Source: Haloarcula salina
Lineage (GTDB): Archaea > Halobacteriota > Halobacteria > Halobacteriales > Haloarculaceae
Assembly: GCF_010119195.1 (NCBI RefSeq)
Contig: NZ_WRXL01000002.1
Coordinates: 186,001 to 250,000, forward strand
Length of the DNA stretch: 64,000 bases
Direction of reading: 5' to 3'
Below the pieces are notes generated by a model, which searched no databases, had not been told where the DNA came from, and was given only the letters and a program-made list of their open reading frames with translations. Every line of letters begins with the position of its first letter. Position 1 is the first letter of the stretch. Positions 7,625 to 15,745 of the stretch are shown one piece after another. A program made the position numbers and the translations under genes.

Positions 7625-8316
7625 TGTACGACCCCGAGAACCGACTCACCGACGCCTACGAGCCCGAGGTCGGGACTCTCCCCAACGAGGACGAGGGCCG
7701 CGACGAGGAGAACGTCGTCAAGACCGGGACCACGACCGTCGGCCTCTCGACCGAGGACGGCGTCATCATCGCGACGGACCGGCGCGCCTCGCTGGGCGGC
7801 CGCTTCGTCTCGAACAAGCAGGTCACGAAGGTGGAGCAGATCCACCCGACGGCCGCCATGACGCTGGTCGGCAGCGTCGGGGGCGCGCAGTCGTTCATCC
7901 GCTCGCTGCGCGCGGAGGCCGACCTCTACGAGGTCCGCCGGGACGAGCCGCTCTCGATCCACGCGCTGGCGACGCTCGCGGGTAACTTCGCCCGCGGCGG
8001 CCCGTACTTCGCCATCAACCCCATCGTCGGCGGGGTCGACGAGGAGGGCAGTCACGTCTACTCCGTCGACCCGGCCGGCGGCGTCCTCCAGGACGACTAC
8101 ACCGTCACCGGCTCCGGGACGATGGTCGCGACGGGGACCATCGAGGGCCAGTACGACCCCGAGATGAGCCTCGAAGAGGCGCGCTCGCTCGCTATCCGCG
8201 CGGTCGAGGCCGCCGCCGAGCGCGACACCGGCTCCGGCAACGGCGTCGTGATCGCCGAGATCACCGCCGAGGGCGTCGAGGTCGACGCCTTCGACGACTA
8301 CGAGTCGGCGTCGTAG
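7624..8316 (+). CDS. psmB: Proteasome subunit beta (catalytic)
   Basis: A 230-residue catalytic subunit of the 20S proteasome. An acidic propeptide of about 35 residues precedes KTG-TTTVGL; autocleavage is expected after Gly35 to expose Thr36 as the nucleophile. The supporting DRRASLGG segment with its Asp and the Lys at about position 68 (VSNKQVTKVEQ) fit the family active site. Translation is coupled to psmA by a TGATG overlap. A T-run follows the stop, so the operon likely ends here. Confidence 0.97.
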   Translation: MYDPENRLTDAYEPEVGTLPNEDEGRDEENVVKTGTTTVGLSTEDGVIIATDRRASLGGRFVSNKQVTKVEQIHPTAAMTLVGSVGGAQSFIRSLRAEADLYEVRRDEPLSIHALATLAGNFARGGPYFAINPIVGGVDEEGSHVYSVDPAGGVLQDDYTVTGSGTMVATGTIEGQYDPEMSLEEARSLAIRAVEAAAERDTGSGNGVVIAEITAEGVEVDAFDDYESAS

Positions 8317-8323
8317 ACCGGCC

Positions 8324-8329
8324 GTTTTT
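8324..8329 (+). terminator. Poly-T terminator after psmB
   Basis: A run of five T follows GC-rich CCGGCCG within 15 nt of the psmB stop, the usual form of haloarchaeal intrinsic termination. Confidence 0.5.
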
Positions 8330-8374
8330 CGGATTGTAGTCCGGCGGTCGTCGCGGTCGGTACAGCGGCTTCTC

Positions 8375-8770
8375 TCACTCCCGCGGGACGACGCGCATCG
8401 GGTAGTCCGACTGGCGCATGATGTCCTGGGCGACGCTACCGAAGAGCAGCCGGTCTGTCTGACTGCGCTTGCGGACGCCGATGACCAGTTCGTCGGCGTC
8501 GATCTCCGCCGCGATGTCGAAGATATCGGTCGCCGGGCTGTTCCCCCGGATGATCTGGTAGGTTTCCACCGTCGCCTGTTCTCCGAGTCGGTCGGGAACG
8601 ACCTCCAGTGCGGTCTTCCCGTCCGCGATGGCCCGCTCCGACGTGTTGGCACCGCCGCGCTGTGAGTTGACCGCGTACACGACGTCCTCGGCGTCGAGCA
8701 CCCTCTGCAGGTACGAACACAGCGTTTCGCTGACTGACACCGCGTTCGTCGCGAGCACGAAGGTCGTCAT
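8375..8770 (-). CDS. Universal stress protein (UspA family)
   Basis: A 131-residue single-domain Usp. It starts MTTFVLATNAVS, has the DELVIGVRKRSQ segment (about 95-106), and ends with the nucleotide-binding region LLFGSVAQDIMRQSDYPMRVV. The family pattern is G-2x-G-9x-G(S/T); here only the GS of FGS is clear, so ATP binding is uncertain. It stands alone between the proteasome operon and the TenA locus. A role in stress response is the family annotation only. Confidence 0.88.
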   Translation of the reverse strand: MTTFVLATNAVSVSETLCSYLQRVLDAEDVVYAVNSQRGGANTSERAIADGKTALEVVPDRLGEQATVETYQIIRGNSPATDIFDIAAEIDADELVIGVRKRSQTDRLLFGSVAQDIMRQSDYPMRVVPRE

Positions 8771-8839
8771 GTCCTCGTTCCCGTCGGCCTGAATAATAAG
8801 TATGTTCTACGTTATCACACGTCACCTAAAGTCGGGCGG

Positions 8840-8962
8840 CTACCGCTCGCTGAGCACGAGCCAGCAGACCGCGGCGAAGACGGCGAGGACGAGGCAGATC
8901 GAGCCCCACGCGAGCGCCGCGAAGGCCGTCGGTCCGAGCGCTGCCAGCGCGACGAGACTCAT
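8840..8962 (-). CDS. 40-residue membrane protein coupled to the SSS transporter
   Basis: An ATG at 8962 overlaps the TGA of the SSS transporter (ATGA) and opens a 40-codon frame. It starts MSLVALAALGPTAF, has one long hydrophobic stretch (about residues 3-36) and ends LVLSER. It is too short for most gene callers. Small one- or two-helix membrane proteins are known beside some SSS-family transporters (for example YhdT next to PanF), so it may be a partner subunit or an assembly factor. The coupling, hydrophobicity and stop position are seen; the role is inferred. Coding is supported by the exact overlap and lack of charged residues in the helix. Confidence 0.6.
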   Translation of the reverse strand: MSLVALAALGPTAFAALAWGSICLVLAVFAAVCWLVLSER

Positions 8963-10467
8963 CGCTCGTGCCCCCCGTCGGTGACCGGGTCATCGAGCGA
9001 GCGAACGTCGCGACCCAGCGTCTCCAGGTCGGCGTCCGCGTCGCCGAGCGCCGTCGCGGCCGCGGTCAGGGCCGCCGAGACGAGCGTCGCGCCGGCGAAG
9101 GCGACGAGGAACGACGGCGTCGGCAGGACGCTCCCGAGGCCCGGTATCGCGGCAAGGAGGCCTCGGAGCGTCGGGAAGTACGCGAAGCCGACGGCGAGTC
9201 CCGCCAGCCCAGCGACGATGGCGCCCGGGCCGGTGAGCCGCTCGGTGTACAGCCCCGCGAGGAAGGGGACGAACACGCCGGCGGCGAGCAGATCGGCCGT
9301 CAGGAACAGCTGGAGGACGCTGTAGCCCTGCGCGCCGATGAAGATCGCGCCGAGCGCGACGGCGACCGTCAGGCCGCGCCCGCCCAGCCAGAGGGTCCGC
9401 TCGTCCGGGTCGTCGAGCGCGCGGGCGAGGTCGGCGGTGACGACGCTGGCGATGGCGTTGAACATCGTGTCGGCGGAGCTCATCACGAGCAGGACGGCGA
9501 GGACGACGACGGCGAGCGTGACCCACGCGGGGAACGCCTCGGCCATCACGAGGAAGAAGGCGATGCTCGCGGAGCCCGACTCGGTGAGGCCCAGGCCCGC
9601 CGCGGCGATACCGAACAGGCCGGAGAGCACGAGCATCGGGACGACGACGACCGCGGCGAGGCCCATCCCGCGGCGCAGCGAGCGCTCCCCGTCGGCGGCG
9701 TAGACGCGCTGCCAGACGCCCTGGTTCAGCATGTTCGCGCCGAGCAGGGCGAAGGCGACGTAGAGCCCGAACTCCAGGCCGGGGCCGAACGCCGGGTCGA
9801 GCAGGACCGGGTCGGTCGACACCGCCGCGGCGTGGAGGTCGCCCGCGCCGCCCAGCGACAGGAGCGCGCCCGCGAAGCCCACCGCGAGCAGCGGGAGGAT
9901 GACCAGCGTCTGGACGGTGTCGGTGACGATGCTCGCCAGCAGACCGCCGTAAGTGGTGTACAGCAGGACGAACCCGCCGACGAGCAGCGAGGTCTGCCAG
10001 TGGGGCACGCCGGCGACGAACGCGAGCGCGCCGGCGATACCGGTCATCTCCGCGGCGAGGAAGACGAACATGTAGAACACCGACACCGCGAGGACGAACA
10101 CGTACATCCCGGTCCCGAAGCGGGCGTAGGCGAACTCCGTCAGCGAGTGGCCGGCGGGCATCACCTCGCGGATGCGCGCGCCGACGGGGATAAAAAGCGC
10201 CAGCGGGACGGCGCTCCCGATGGCGTAGCCGAGCACGGCGGGCAGGCCGCCGAACGCGGCTCCCGCCTCGGCCGGACTGAACAGGATCCAGACGCCCATC
10301 ATCGACGCGATGACGGTCGCGGCGAGGGTCCCGCTCCCCGCGGAGTCGCGCGCCGAGATGAATGACTCCACCGAGTCGACGCGGCCGCGCGAGACCAGCA
10401 GGCCGACGCCGGTGAAGACGAGGACCGTCACCGCCGTCGCGGCGAGCGCGACCGTCGCGGAGACCAT
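8959..10467 (-). CDS. Sodium:solute symporter (SSS) family transporter in the TenA locus
   Basis: A 502-residue protein with about thirteen hydrophobic helices, the length and topology of the SSS family (Na+-driven uptake of small organic solutes). An SSS-like segment AEAGAAFGGLPAVLGYAIGSA lies at about 66-86, and a YTTYGGLLASIVTDTVQ segment, typical of the family, at about 168-184. The ATG at 10467 directly follows the stop of the TenA_E gene (TAGATG). The operon order TenA_C - TenA_E - SSS - small protein suggests uptake of thiamine, a thiamine breakdown product or a pyrimidine precursor. The substrate is inferred from neighbours only. Confidence 0.85.
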   Translation of the reverse strand: MVSATVALAATAVTVLVFTGVGLLVSRGRVDSVESFISARDSAGSGTLAATVIASMMGVWILFSPAEAGAAFGGLPAVLGYAIGSAVPLALFIPVGARIREVMPAGHSLTEFAYARFGTGMYVFVLAVSVFYMFVFLAAEMTGIAGALAFVAGVPHWQTSLLVGGFVLLYTTYGGLLASIVTDTVQTLVILPLLAVGFAGALLSLGGAGDLHAAAVSTDPVLLDPAFGPGLEFGLYVAFALLGANMLNQGVWQRVYAADGERSLRRGMGLAAVVVVPMLVLSGLFGIAAAGLGLTESGSASIAFFLVMAEAFPAWVTLAVVVLAVLLVMSSADTMFNAIASVVTADLARALDDPDERTLWLGGRGLTVAVALGAIFIGAQGYSVLQLFLTADLLAAGVFVPFLAGLYTERLTGPGAIVAGLAGLAVGFAYFPTLRGLLAAIPGLGSVLPTPSFLVAFAGATLVSAALTAAATALGDADADLETLGRDVRSLDDPVTDGGHER

Positions 10468-11235
10468 CTACGGGCTCACCTCGCGCTCGTCCGTCGCCGT
10501 CGTCGCGTCGGACGCCGCGTCGAAGAACTGCCGTTCGAGTTCGACGGTCCGGTCGAACAGCGTCGCGACGCGGGCCTCCCGCCGGGGCGACAGCGTCGGG
10601 CCGACGGCGTCGAGCTGGCCGCTGAGCCAGCCCACGAACGCCCGGAACGGTTCGACGGCGTGGAGGTCGACCCACTCCGCGAAGTAGAAGGGGAGACCCA
10701 TGCCGGCGCTCGGCGGCCCGTCGGCGTCCGGGTCACCGTGGCGTTCGGCGGCCGCCGTCGCCCACGTCTCGTAGACCCACTCGGCTGGGACCAGCACGGC
10801 CAGCGTCTCCGCGTAGCCCCCCTCGCGGGCGGCGCGCCCGAGCAGGTCGCGGAACTGCGCCGTCACGGCCGATGGCTCGGGGTCCCGCCAGCGCGAGTCG
10901 TCGACGCCCAGCGCGGTGAACGAGCGCTCGAAGTAGTCGTCCTCCTCGTCGGTCACCGTGTCGAGGAACTCGACGAGGCTGCGCTTCGCGGCCATGTCGG
11001 GGGCCTGCCCGACGGCGTAGCCGAACGTCCCGACGAGTTCGCCGACGAAGGCGTAGTCCTGCACCAGGTAGCGCGCGAACGCGTCCTCCGAGAGCGTCCC
11101 GGCCCCGAGTTCGCGGACGAATCGGTGGTCGACGGCGGCGTCCCACGCGGCCCGGTCCCGGTCGCGGAGCCACTCGGTGAAGCGCGGGTCCTCGACGCCG
11201 GCGGCGTAGTCCGCGTACGTCTCGCCGCCGCTCAT
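10468..11235 (-). CDS. TenA family protein lacking the active-site Cys (TenA_E type)
   Basis: A 255-residue all-helical protein of the TenA/THI-4/PqqC superfamily. Where the classical enzyme has Cys in an L-x-PC motif, this one reads LVPAEWVYETW (Ala151, Glu152), the mark of the TenA_E subgroup. TenA_E proteins act in salvage of the thiamine pyrimidine moiety from damaged thiamine. The ATG at 11235 overlaps the TGA of the upstream TenA_C gene (ATGA). A longer upstream frame overlapping that gene is rejected. A C-terminal tail rich in Asp/Ala/Thr is probably disordered. Confidence 0.85.
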   Translation of the reverse strand: MSGGETYADYAAGVEDPRFTEWLRDRDRAAWDAAVDHRFVRELGAGTLSEDAFARYLVQDYAFVGELVGTFGYAVGQAPDMAAKRSLVEFLDTVTDEEDDYFERSFTALGVDDSRWRDPEPSAVTAQFRDLLGRAAREGGYAETLAVLVPAEWVYETWATAAAERHGDPDADGPPSAGMGLPFYFAEWVDLHAVEPFRAFVGWLSGQLDAVGPTLSPRREARVATLFDRTVELERQFFDAASDATTATDEREVSP

Positions 11236-11891
11236 AGCTCCCAGCCCTCCCGCGTGTAGGCCATCTCCCAGAAGCGGTGTTCGAGCTTCGCGCTCGTCAG
11301 GAACGCCCGCTCCATCGCGTCGTGCTGGCCGGGGTAGCGGTCGCCGCAGCGGTCGACGTACGCGCGACACCACTCGGTCGCCTCGCGGAACTCTGCGCCG
11401 GTGTACATCTCGATGAACGGCGTGTAGCGGTGCTCCTCCTCGGCGAGGTCGGCCATGTGCTCGGCCACGTCGAGGTAGCCCTGCATGCACGGATAGAGCG
11501 CGGCGGCGATCTCGGCCTCGCGGCCCTCGTAGGCCGTCCGGACGAGGAAGTTCGTGTAGGCGAGGCACGTCGGCGCCTTCTCCGTCGTTTCCAGGTCGGC
11601 CGCGGCGATGCCGTAGTCGGCCGCGAACTCCCGGTGGAGGTCCATCTCGGTGTCGAGCACCTGGTGGGCCACGCCGAGTAAGTGCGCCATCGTCTCCTCC
11701 TCGCGGGCCGTCGCACCGGCCAGCGCGAACAGGCGCGCGTAGTCCTGCAGGTACCGGTAGTCCTGTCGAACCCAGTGCCGGAACGCCGCCTCGTCGAGCG
11801 TGCCGGCGGCCAGTTCCGTGACGAACGGGTGGGCCTTCTGTGCCGCCCAGATGTCCTCCCCGGCGTCGAGGAGTCGGTCGCTGAATGCCAT
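11232..11891 (-). CDS. tenA: Aminopyrimidine aminohydrolase / thiaminase II (TenA_C type)
   Basis: A 219-residue TenA with the catalytic residues in family positions: Asp44 (VRQDYRY), Cys135 (ALYPCMQGY) and a Glu near 204 (AKLEHRFWEM). TenA converts aminomethyl-HMP to HMP in thiamine salvage and can also split thiamine. The ATG at 11891 is preferred over a GTG at 11909 because MAFSDRLLDAGEDIW aligns with the usual N-terminus. It is the first gene of the salvage operon and its promoter faces the ThiR-like gene at 12012. Confidence 0.9.
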   Translation of the reverse strand: MAFSDRLLDAGEDIWAAQKAHPFVTELAAGTLDEAAFRHWVRQDYRYLQDYARLFALAGATAREEETMAHLLGVAHQVLDTEMDLHREFAADYGIAAADLETTEKAPTCLAYTNFLVRTAYEGREAEIAAALYPCMQGYLDVAEHMADLAEEEHRYTPFIEMYTGAEFREATEWCRAYVDRCGDRYPGQHDAMERAFLTSAKLEHRFWEMAYTREGWEL

Positions 11892-11904
11892 GGGTGGCCG
11901 GTCA

Positions 11905-11922
11905 AACACGTTCCGTCGTGTT
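11905..11922. promoter_or_regulatory. Inverted repeat, candidate ThiR-type operator
   Basis: AACACG-TTCCGT-CGTGTT is a perfect 6-bp inverted repeat with a 6-nt spacer. It sits at the expected transcription start of the tenA operon, where a bound repressor would block initiation. Confidence 0.45.
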
Positions 11923-11930
11923 ATAGGCTT

Positions 11931-11940
11931 CTAATATAAC
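11931..11940. promoter_or_regulatory. TATA element between tenA and the ThiR-like gene
   Basis: CTAATATAAC, with a near-palindromic TAATATAA core, could serve either direction. On the reverse strand it puts the start of transcription near 11910, at the inverted repeat and about 20 nt before the tenA ATG. Confidence 0.45.
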
Positions 11941-12011
11941 TTGGTTGTAGCATTCGGGCGAGCGGCGAGGGCCGGCAGGCTACTTGTGGCCGGGGCGTCT
12001 CACGTGGGGTA

Positions 12012-12935
12012 ATGACACTGCAGTTGCCGAGCGAGATCGTCGTCGAGCGGTTCCTGCCGACGGCTCGCGCGATGCTCGCGGCGGAACTCGACGCGGAGGG
12101 GTGGACCCAACAGGAGATCGCCGACCAGCTCGGCGTCACGCAGGCCGCGGTCAGCAAGTACAAGAGCGGCGAGGTCTCCGTCGAGGAGCGCTTCCGCGAG
12201 GACCGGCGGATGGTCCAGACCATCGAGCGCATCGCCGCGGGGCTGGCCGCCGACGAGATGGACGAGTATGCAGTGCTCGACGAACTGCTCGCGCTCGTCC
12301 GCGAGTTCGAGGACCGCGGCCCCATCTGTGCGGTCCACGAGGAGGAGATGCCGGCCCTGCAGGGGATGGGCTGTGACCTCTGTGTGCGGGGCACGGACGC
12401 GGCGGTGCTCGAAGAGCGGACCGTCCTCTCCTCGGTTCGGCGGGCCACGCGCCTGCTCTCGGACGCCGCCGTCGTGGTCGCCGCCATCCCGAACGTGGGG
12501 ATGAACGTCGGGATGGCGCTGCCCGGCGCCGACGACGCGCTCGACGTCGCCGCGGTCCCCGGCCGCATCCACGACCTCCGGGGCCGCGTGAACGTCCCGT
12601 CGAACCCGGAGTTCGGAGCCTCCGAGCACGTCGCGGGGACGATTCTGGCCGCGACGGCCGTCGATCCGACGCGCCGGGCCGCGCTCAATCTCGTGACCGA
12701 CGAGGCGGTCCTCGACAGCGCCCGCGAGCGCGGCGTCGACCCCCTGCAGTTCGACGCGGGCTACGAGGACCGGGACGACCGCCTCGAAGCGGCGTTCCGC
12801 GAGCGCGGGGCGGTCCCGCGAGTCATCTATCACGAGGGCGCGTTCGGCGTCGAGCCGATCACCTACGTCTTCGGCGAGACGGCGGTCGACGCGGCGGAGT
12901 TCGCCGTCGAACTGCTGGAAGACGCGGCCGGATAG
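12012..12935 (+). CDS. HTH plus ThiN domain regulator of the TenA locus (ThiR-like)
   Basis: A 307-residue protein with an XRE-like HTH (about 30-56: TQQEIADQLGVTQAAVSKYKSG) and a ThiN-like domain (about 140-305). A Cys cluster (CAVHEEEMPALQGMGCDLCV, about 100-119) between them could bind metal; the paralogue at 3182 lacks it. ThiN-containing regulators are known to control thiamine genes in archaea through thiamine phosphate. Being divergent from tenA across a promoter region with an inverted repeat, it is the obvious candidate regulator of the salvage operon. Confidence 0.88.
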   Translation: MTLQLPSEIVVERFLPTARAMLAAELDAEGWTQQEIADQLGVTQAAVSKYKSGEVSVEERFREDRRMVQTIERIAAGLAADEMDEYAVLDELLALVREFEDRGPICAVHEEEMPALQGMGCDLCVRGTDAAVLEERTVLSSVRRATRLLSDAAVVVAAIPNVGMNVGMALPGADDALDVAAVPGRIHDLRGRVNVPSNPEFGASEHVAGTILAATAVDPTRRAALNLVTDEAVLDSARERGVDPLQFDAGYEDRDDRLEAAFRERGAVPRVIYHEGAFGVEPITYVFGETAVDAAEFAVELLEDAAG

Positions 12936-12978
12936 CCCGGCGATTCGGGCGGCCCGTCGAATCAGTCCGGGGACCGCC

Positions 12979-13953
12979 TCAGAACCAGCCCGTCTCGGGG
13001 TCGATCGGGTTGTTCGGCTCCTCGCCCCGGAGCACGCGCAGCACGTCCTCCGTCACCGTCTCGGTCAGTTCAGCCCGGGACTCCTCGGAGTACCACGCGA
13101 CGTGAGGGCTACAGACGACGCCGTCGAGGTCGTGCAGCGGCGACTCGCCGGGCGGCTCCGAGGCGCGAACGTCGAGTCCCGCGCCGGCGATGTCGCCGTT
13201 CGTCAGCGCGTCGTACAGCGCCTTTTCGTCGACGAGGCCGCCCCGGGCCGTGTTCACCAGGAGCGCGTCGTCGCGCATCCGATCGAAGGCGTCGGCGTCG
13301 AACAGCCCGCGCGTCTCGTCGGTCAGCGGCGCGTGGACCGAGACGATATCCGACTCGGAAAGCAGCGTCTCGAAGTCGTCCACCTTCTCGACGCCGAGGT
13401 CGCCCATCCGGTAGGCCGGGACGTACGGGTCGTAGGCGATCACGTCCACGTCGAATCCCCGGAGCTTCGCGGCGAACCGGCTCGCCAGTTTGCCGAAGGC
13501 GACGAGGCCCACGGTCTGGCCCGCGAGGCGGTGCATCGGCTGGCCGACCGCCCACTCCCACTCGCCGCCCTTGACCGAGCGGTCGAAGGTGGGAATCTTC
13601 CGCAGGCAGGCCAGCATCAGCGCGAACGCGTGGGTCGACACCTCCTCGACGGAGTAGTCGGGGACGTTGAGGACCGTGACGCCGGCGTCGGCCGCGGCCT
13701 GCACGTCGATGTTGTCGACGCCGATGCCGGCCCGGCCGACGACTTCCAGCGAGTCCGCGGCGTCGACGACCTCGGCGGTGACCTGCGTGCCCGCGTCGAC
13801 GATCAGCGCGTCCGCGTCCGCGACCGCCTCGGCGACGGCGGCCGGCTCCTTCGCGTCCGTCGTCTCGACCGTCGCGTCCGCCGCGTCGAGCACGGCCGCC
13901 CGCGTCGCTTCGTCCATGACTTTCGTGTCCGAGACCACGACTCGATGTGTCAT
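12979..13953 (-). CDS. D-2-hydroxyacid dehydrogenase (CtBP/PGDH-like)
   Basis: A 324-residue NAD-dependent D-isomer dehydrogenase. It starts MTHRVVVSD, has the catalytic NTARGG (Arg, about 230-235) and SPHVAWYS (His, about 280-287) motifs, and C-terminal DPETGWF. The NAD-binding loop is VGLVAFGKLA, in which two of the three GxGxxG glycines are Ala; this occurs in the C-terminal-binding-protein-like branch. It lacks the ACT domain of serine-pathway SerA, so a broader 2-oxoacid role is likelier. The frame can be extended far upstream, but the ATG at 13953 fits the family N-terminus. Confidence 0.88.
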   Translation of the reverse strand: MTHRVVVSDTKVMDEATRAAVLDAADATVETTDAKEPAAVAEAVADADALIVDAGTQVTAEVVDAADSLEVVGRAGIGVDNIDVQAAADAGVTVLNVPDYSVEEVSTHAFALMLACLRKIPTFDRSVKGGEWEWAVGQPMHRLAGQTVGLVAFGKLASRFAAKLRGFDVDVIAYDPYVPAYRMGDLGVEKVDDFETLLSESDIVSVHAPLTDETRGLFDADAFDRMRDDALLVNTARGGLVDEKALYDALTNGDIAGAGLDVRASEPPGESPLHDLDGVVCSPHVAWYSEESRAELTETVTEDVLRVLRGEEPNNPIDPETGWF

Positions 13954-14064
13954 ACCGTGGCGTTCCGCTCGGGTCGAAATAAACCCACCACACGGCACGC
14001 GGACGGCGCTCCTCCCTCGCCGGTTTTCTCGACTATAAGTCGAGCCCGAAAGTACCGCTAGCCG

Positions 14065-15408
14065 ATGGCCACCGATACCGAGGGGGGCGTCGACCTGCTC
14101 GACTCCTTCCGGCAATTCTTCGCACTGGAGCGGGACGTGTTGGTCCTCTCGCTGTCGATGCTGGCGTTCAGCCTCGCCTTTCAGATGACCAGCCGGTACG
14201 TCCCGGAGTACATGCGAATCCTGGGGGCCAGCGCGGGCGTCATCGGCCTCTACGGGAGCGTCGGCAACCTCATCAGCGCGGTGTACCCCTATCCCGGCGG
14301 CGCGGTCTCGGACCGAATCGGCTCGCGCCTCGCGCTGACCGCCTTCGCGACGCTTGCGACGCTCGGGTTCGGCGTCTGGTACCTCGCGAGCGTCGTCGGC
14401 GACGTGACCGTCGGCGCGTGGACGCTTCCGGCGTGGTGGCTGGTGTTTCTCGGCCTCTTCCTCGCGCAGGCGTGGAAGTCCTTCGGGCTGGGCGCGACCT
14501 TCGCCATCGTCAAGCAGAGCGTCCCGCCGGAGCGGCTGGCGATGGGCTTCGCCAGCACCGAGGTGTTCCGGCGCATCGGCTTCCTCGTCGGGCCGCTGGC
14601 CGCCGCGGCGCTGCTCGCGGCGACCGCGACGTTCGTCGGCGGCTTCCAGCGGGTCCTCCTGCTCGCCGTCGCCTGCGGGTTCGTCGCCACGGTCGCCCAG
14701 CACCTGCTGTACGACGCCAGCGAGGACACGCTCGGAAAGTCCTTCGAGGGGGTCGGCCAGGCCCTTCGGGACCTGCGGACGATGCCGGCGACCCTGCGGC
14801 CGCTGCTGGTCGCCGACACGCTCATCCGGTTCGCCAACGGCATGGTGTACGTCTTCTTCGTCATCGTCGTCACCGACTTCCTCTCCGTCGGGTTCACCGG
14901 ATTCGGCGTCTCGCTGCGCCCGGACGCCTTCTTCGGCGTCCTGCTCGGCGTCGAGATGGTCGTCGCCGTCGTCTCGATGGCACCCGTCTCGAAGTTCGCC
15001 GAGTGGGCCGGCCTCAAGCCCGCCGTCGCCCTGGGCTTTCTGGTGTACGCGACGTTCCCGCTCTTGCTCATCGTCGCCCCCGCCGATCAGTGGCTCGTCC
15101 TCCTCCTGTTCGCCTTCTCCGGCCTCCGGTTCGCCGGTCTGCCCGCCCACAAGGCGCTCATCGTCGGCCCGGCCGAGCGCAACGCCGGCGGTCGCGTCAC
15201 GGGGACGTACTACCTCGTCAGAAACGTCGTCGTCGTCCCGAGCGCCGCGCTCGGCGGCTGGCTCTACGGCAGCGAGTGGGCCCTGACCGTCCGCGGGCTG
15301 ACGCTCCGGGCGGGCCCCGAACTCGCCTTCGGCGCGGCGACCGCCGTCGGACTGGTCGGCGTCGCGTACTTCCTCGCCTTCGGCCGGGAGTTCGAGGCGT
15401 ACGCCTGA
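14065..15408 (+). CDS. MFS transporter
   Basis: A 447-residue protein with about eleven to twelve hydrophobic segments in two halves, and the MFS loop motif GGAVSDRIGSRLAL (about 78-91) between helices 2 and 3. A soluble loop (about 215-245) joins the halves. No substrate-specific motif is recognised. It is divergent from the dehydrogenase gene with about 110 bp between, and is followed by a convergent zinc-ribbon gene 8 bp away. Efflux or uptake cannot be decided from sequence. Confidence 0.88.
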   Translation: MATDTEGGVDLLDSFRQFFALERDVLVLSLSMLAFSLAFQMTSRYVPEYMRILGASAGVIGLYGSVGNLISAVYPYPGGAVSDRIGSRLALTAFATLATLGFGVWYLASVVGDVTVGAWTLPAWWLVFLGLFLAQAWKSFGLGATFAIVKQSVPPERLAMGFASTEVFRRIGFLVGPLAAAALLAATATFVGGFQRVLLLAVACGFVATVAQHLLYDASEDTLGKSFEGVGQALRDLRTMPATLRPLLVADTLIRFANGMVYVFFVIVVTDFLSVGFTGFGVSLRPDAFFGVLLGVEMVVAVVSMAPVSKFAEWAGLKPAVALGFLVYATFPLLLIVAPADQWLVLLLFAFSGLRFAGLPAHKALIVGPAERNAGGRVTGTYYLVRNVVVVPSAALGGWLYGSEWALTVRGLTLRAGPELAFGAATAVGLVGVAYFLAFGREFEAYA

Positions 15409-15415
15409 GCCGCCC

Positions 15416-15553
15416 TCACAGCGCCTCCCACTCCTCTTCCGGCGGGAGCTCCTCGCCGCAGCGCGGGCAGTACCGCATCGGCGCGCGCGATTCCTGGCCG
15501 TCCCTGTCGAACGTGATCCGTCGGCCGCAGTGCTCGCATGCTATCTTTGCCAT
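15416..15553 (-). CDS. 45-residue zinc-ribbon protein
   Basis: A short frame with two CxxC knuckles: CEHC at residues 6-9 and CPRC at 29-32, separated by an arginine-rich linker, and an acidic tail (EELPPEEEWEAL). Such small zinc ribbons are common in haloarchaea and mostly uncharacterised. The ATG at 15553 is the first start before the first knuckle. A longer frame reading through from 16978 opposes truD and is rejected. Confidence 0.65.
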   Translation of the reverse strand: MAKIACEHCGRRITFDRDGQESRAPMRYCPRCGEELPPEEEWEAL

Positions 15554-15745
15554 CGTGGTGTTCACTGGCCGTCCGCCGTTCGACGACCTACCCGTACCTG
15601 GGACGCCCAGCGTGGTAAGTCTGCGCACGGGTCGGCTAGCGGTGGGACGTTCGGCGGCTAGCGGCCCGGATCGCTGCGTCACGCTCCCCCGCGACGCGCC
15701 GCCCGAGAGCGCCAGCCCTAAGCGTCGACCCGCGAACACCCCACC

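Noticed and set aside
8968-10365. 465-codon plus-strand open frame opposite the SSS transporter
   Set aside because: It is an antisense shadow of a membrane protein gene and its sequence is low-complexity basic/acidic.
12979-15150. Extended minus frame giving a 723-residue protein
   Set aside because: Only the part from 13953 matches a dehydrogenase; the rest is antisense to the MFS gene.
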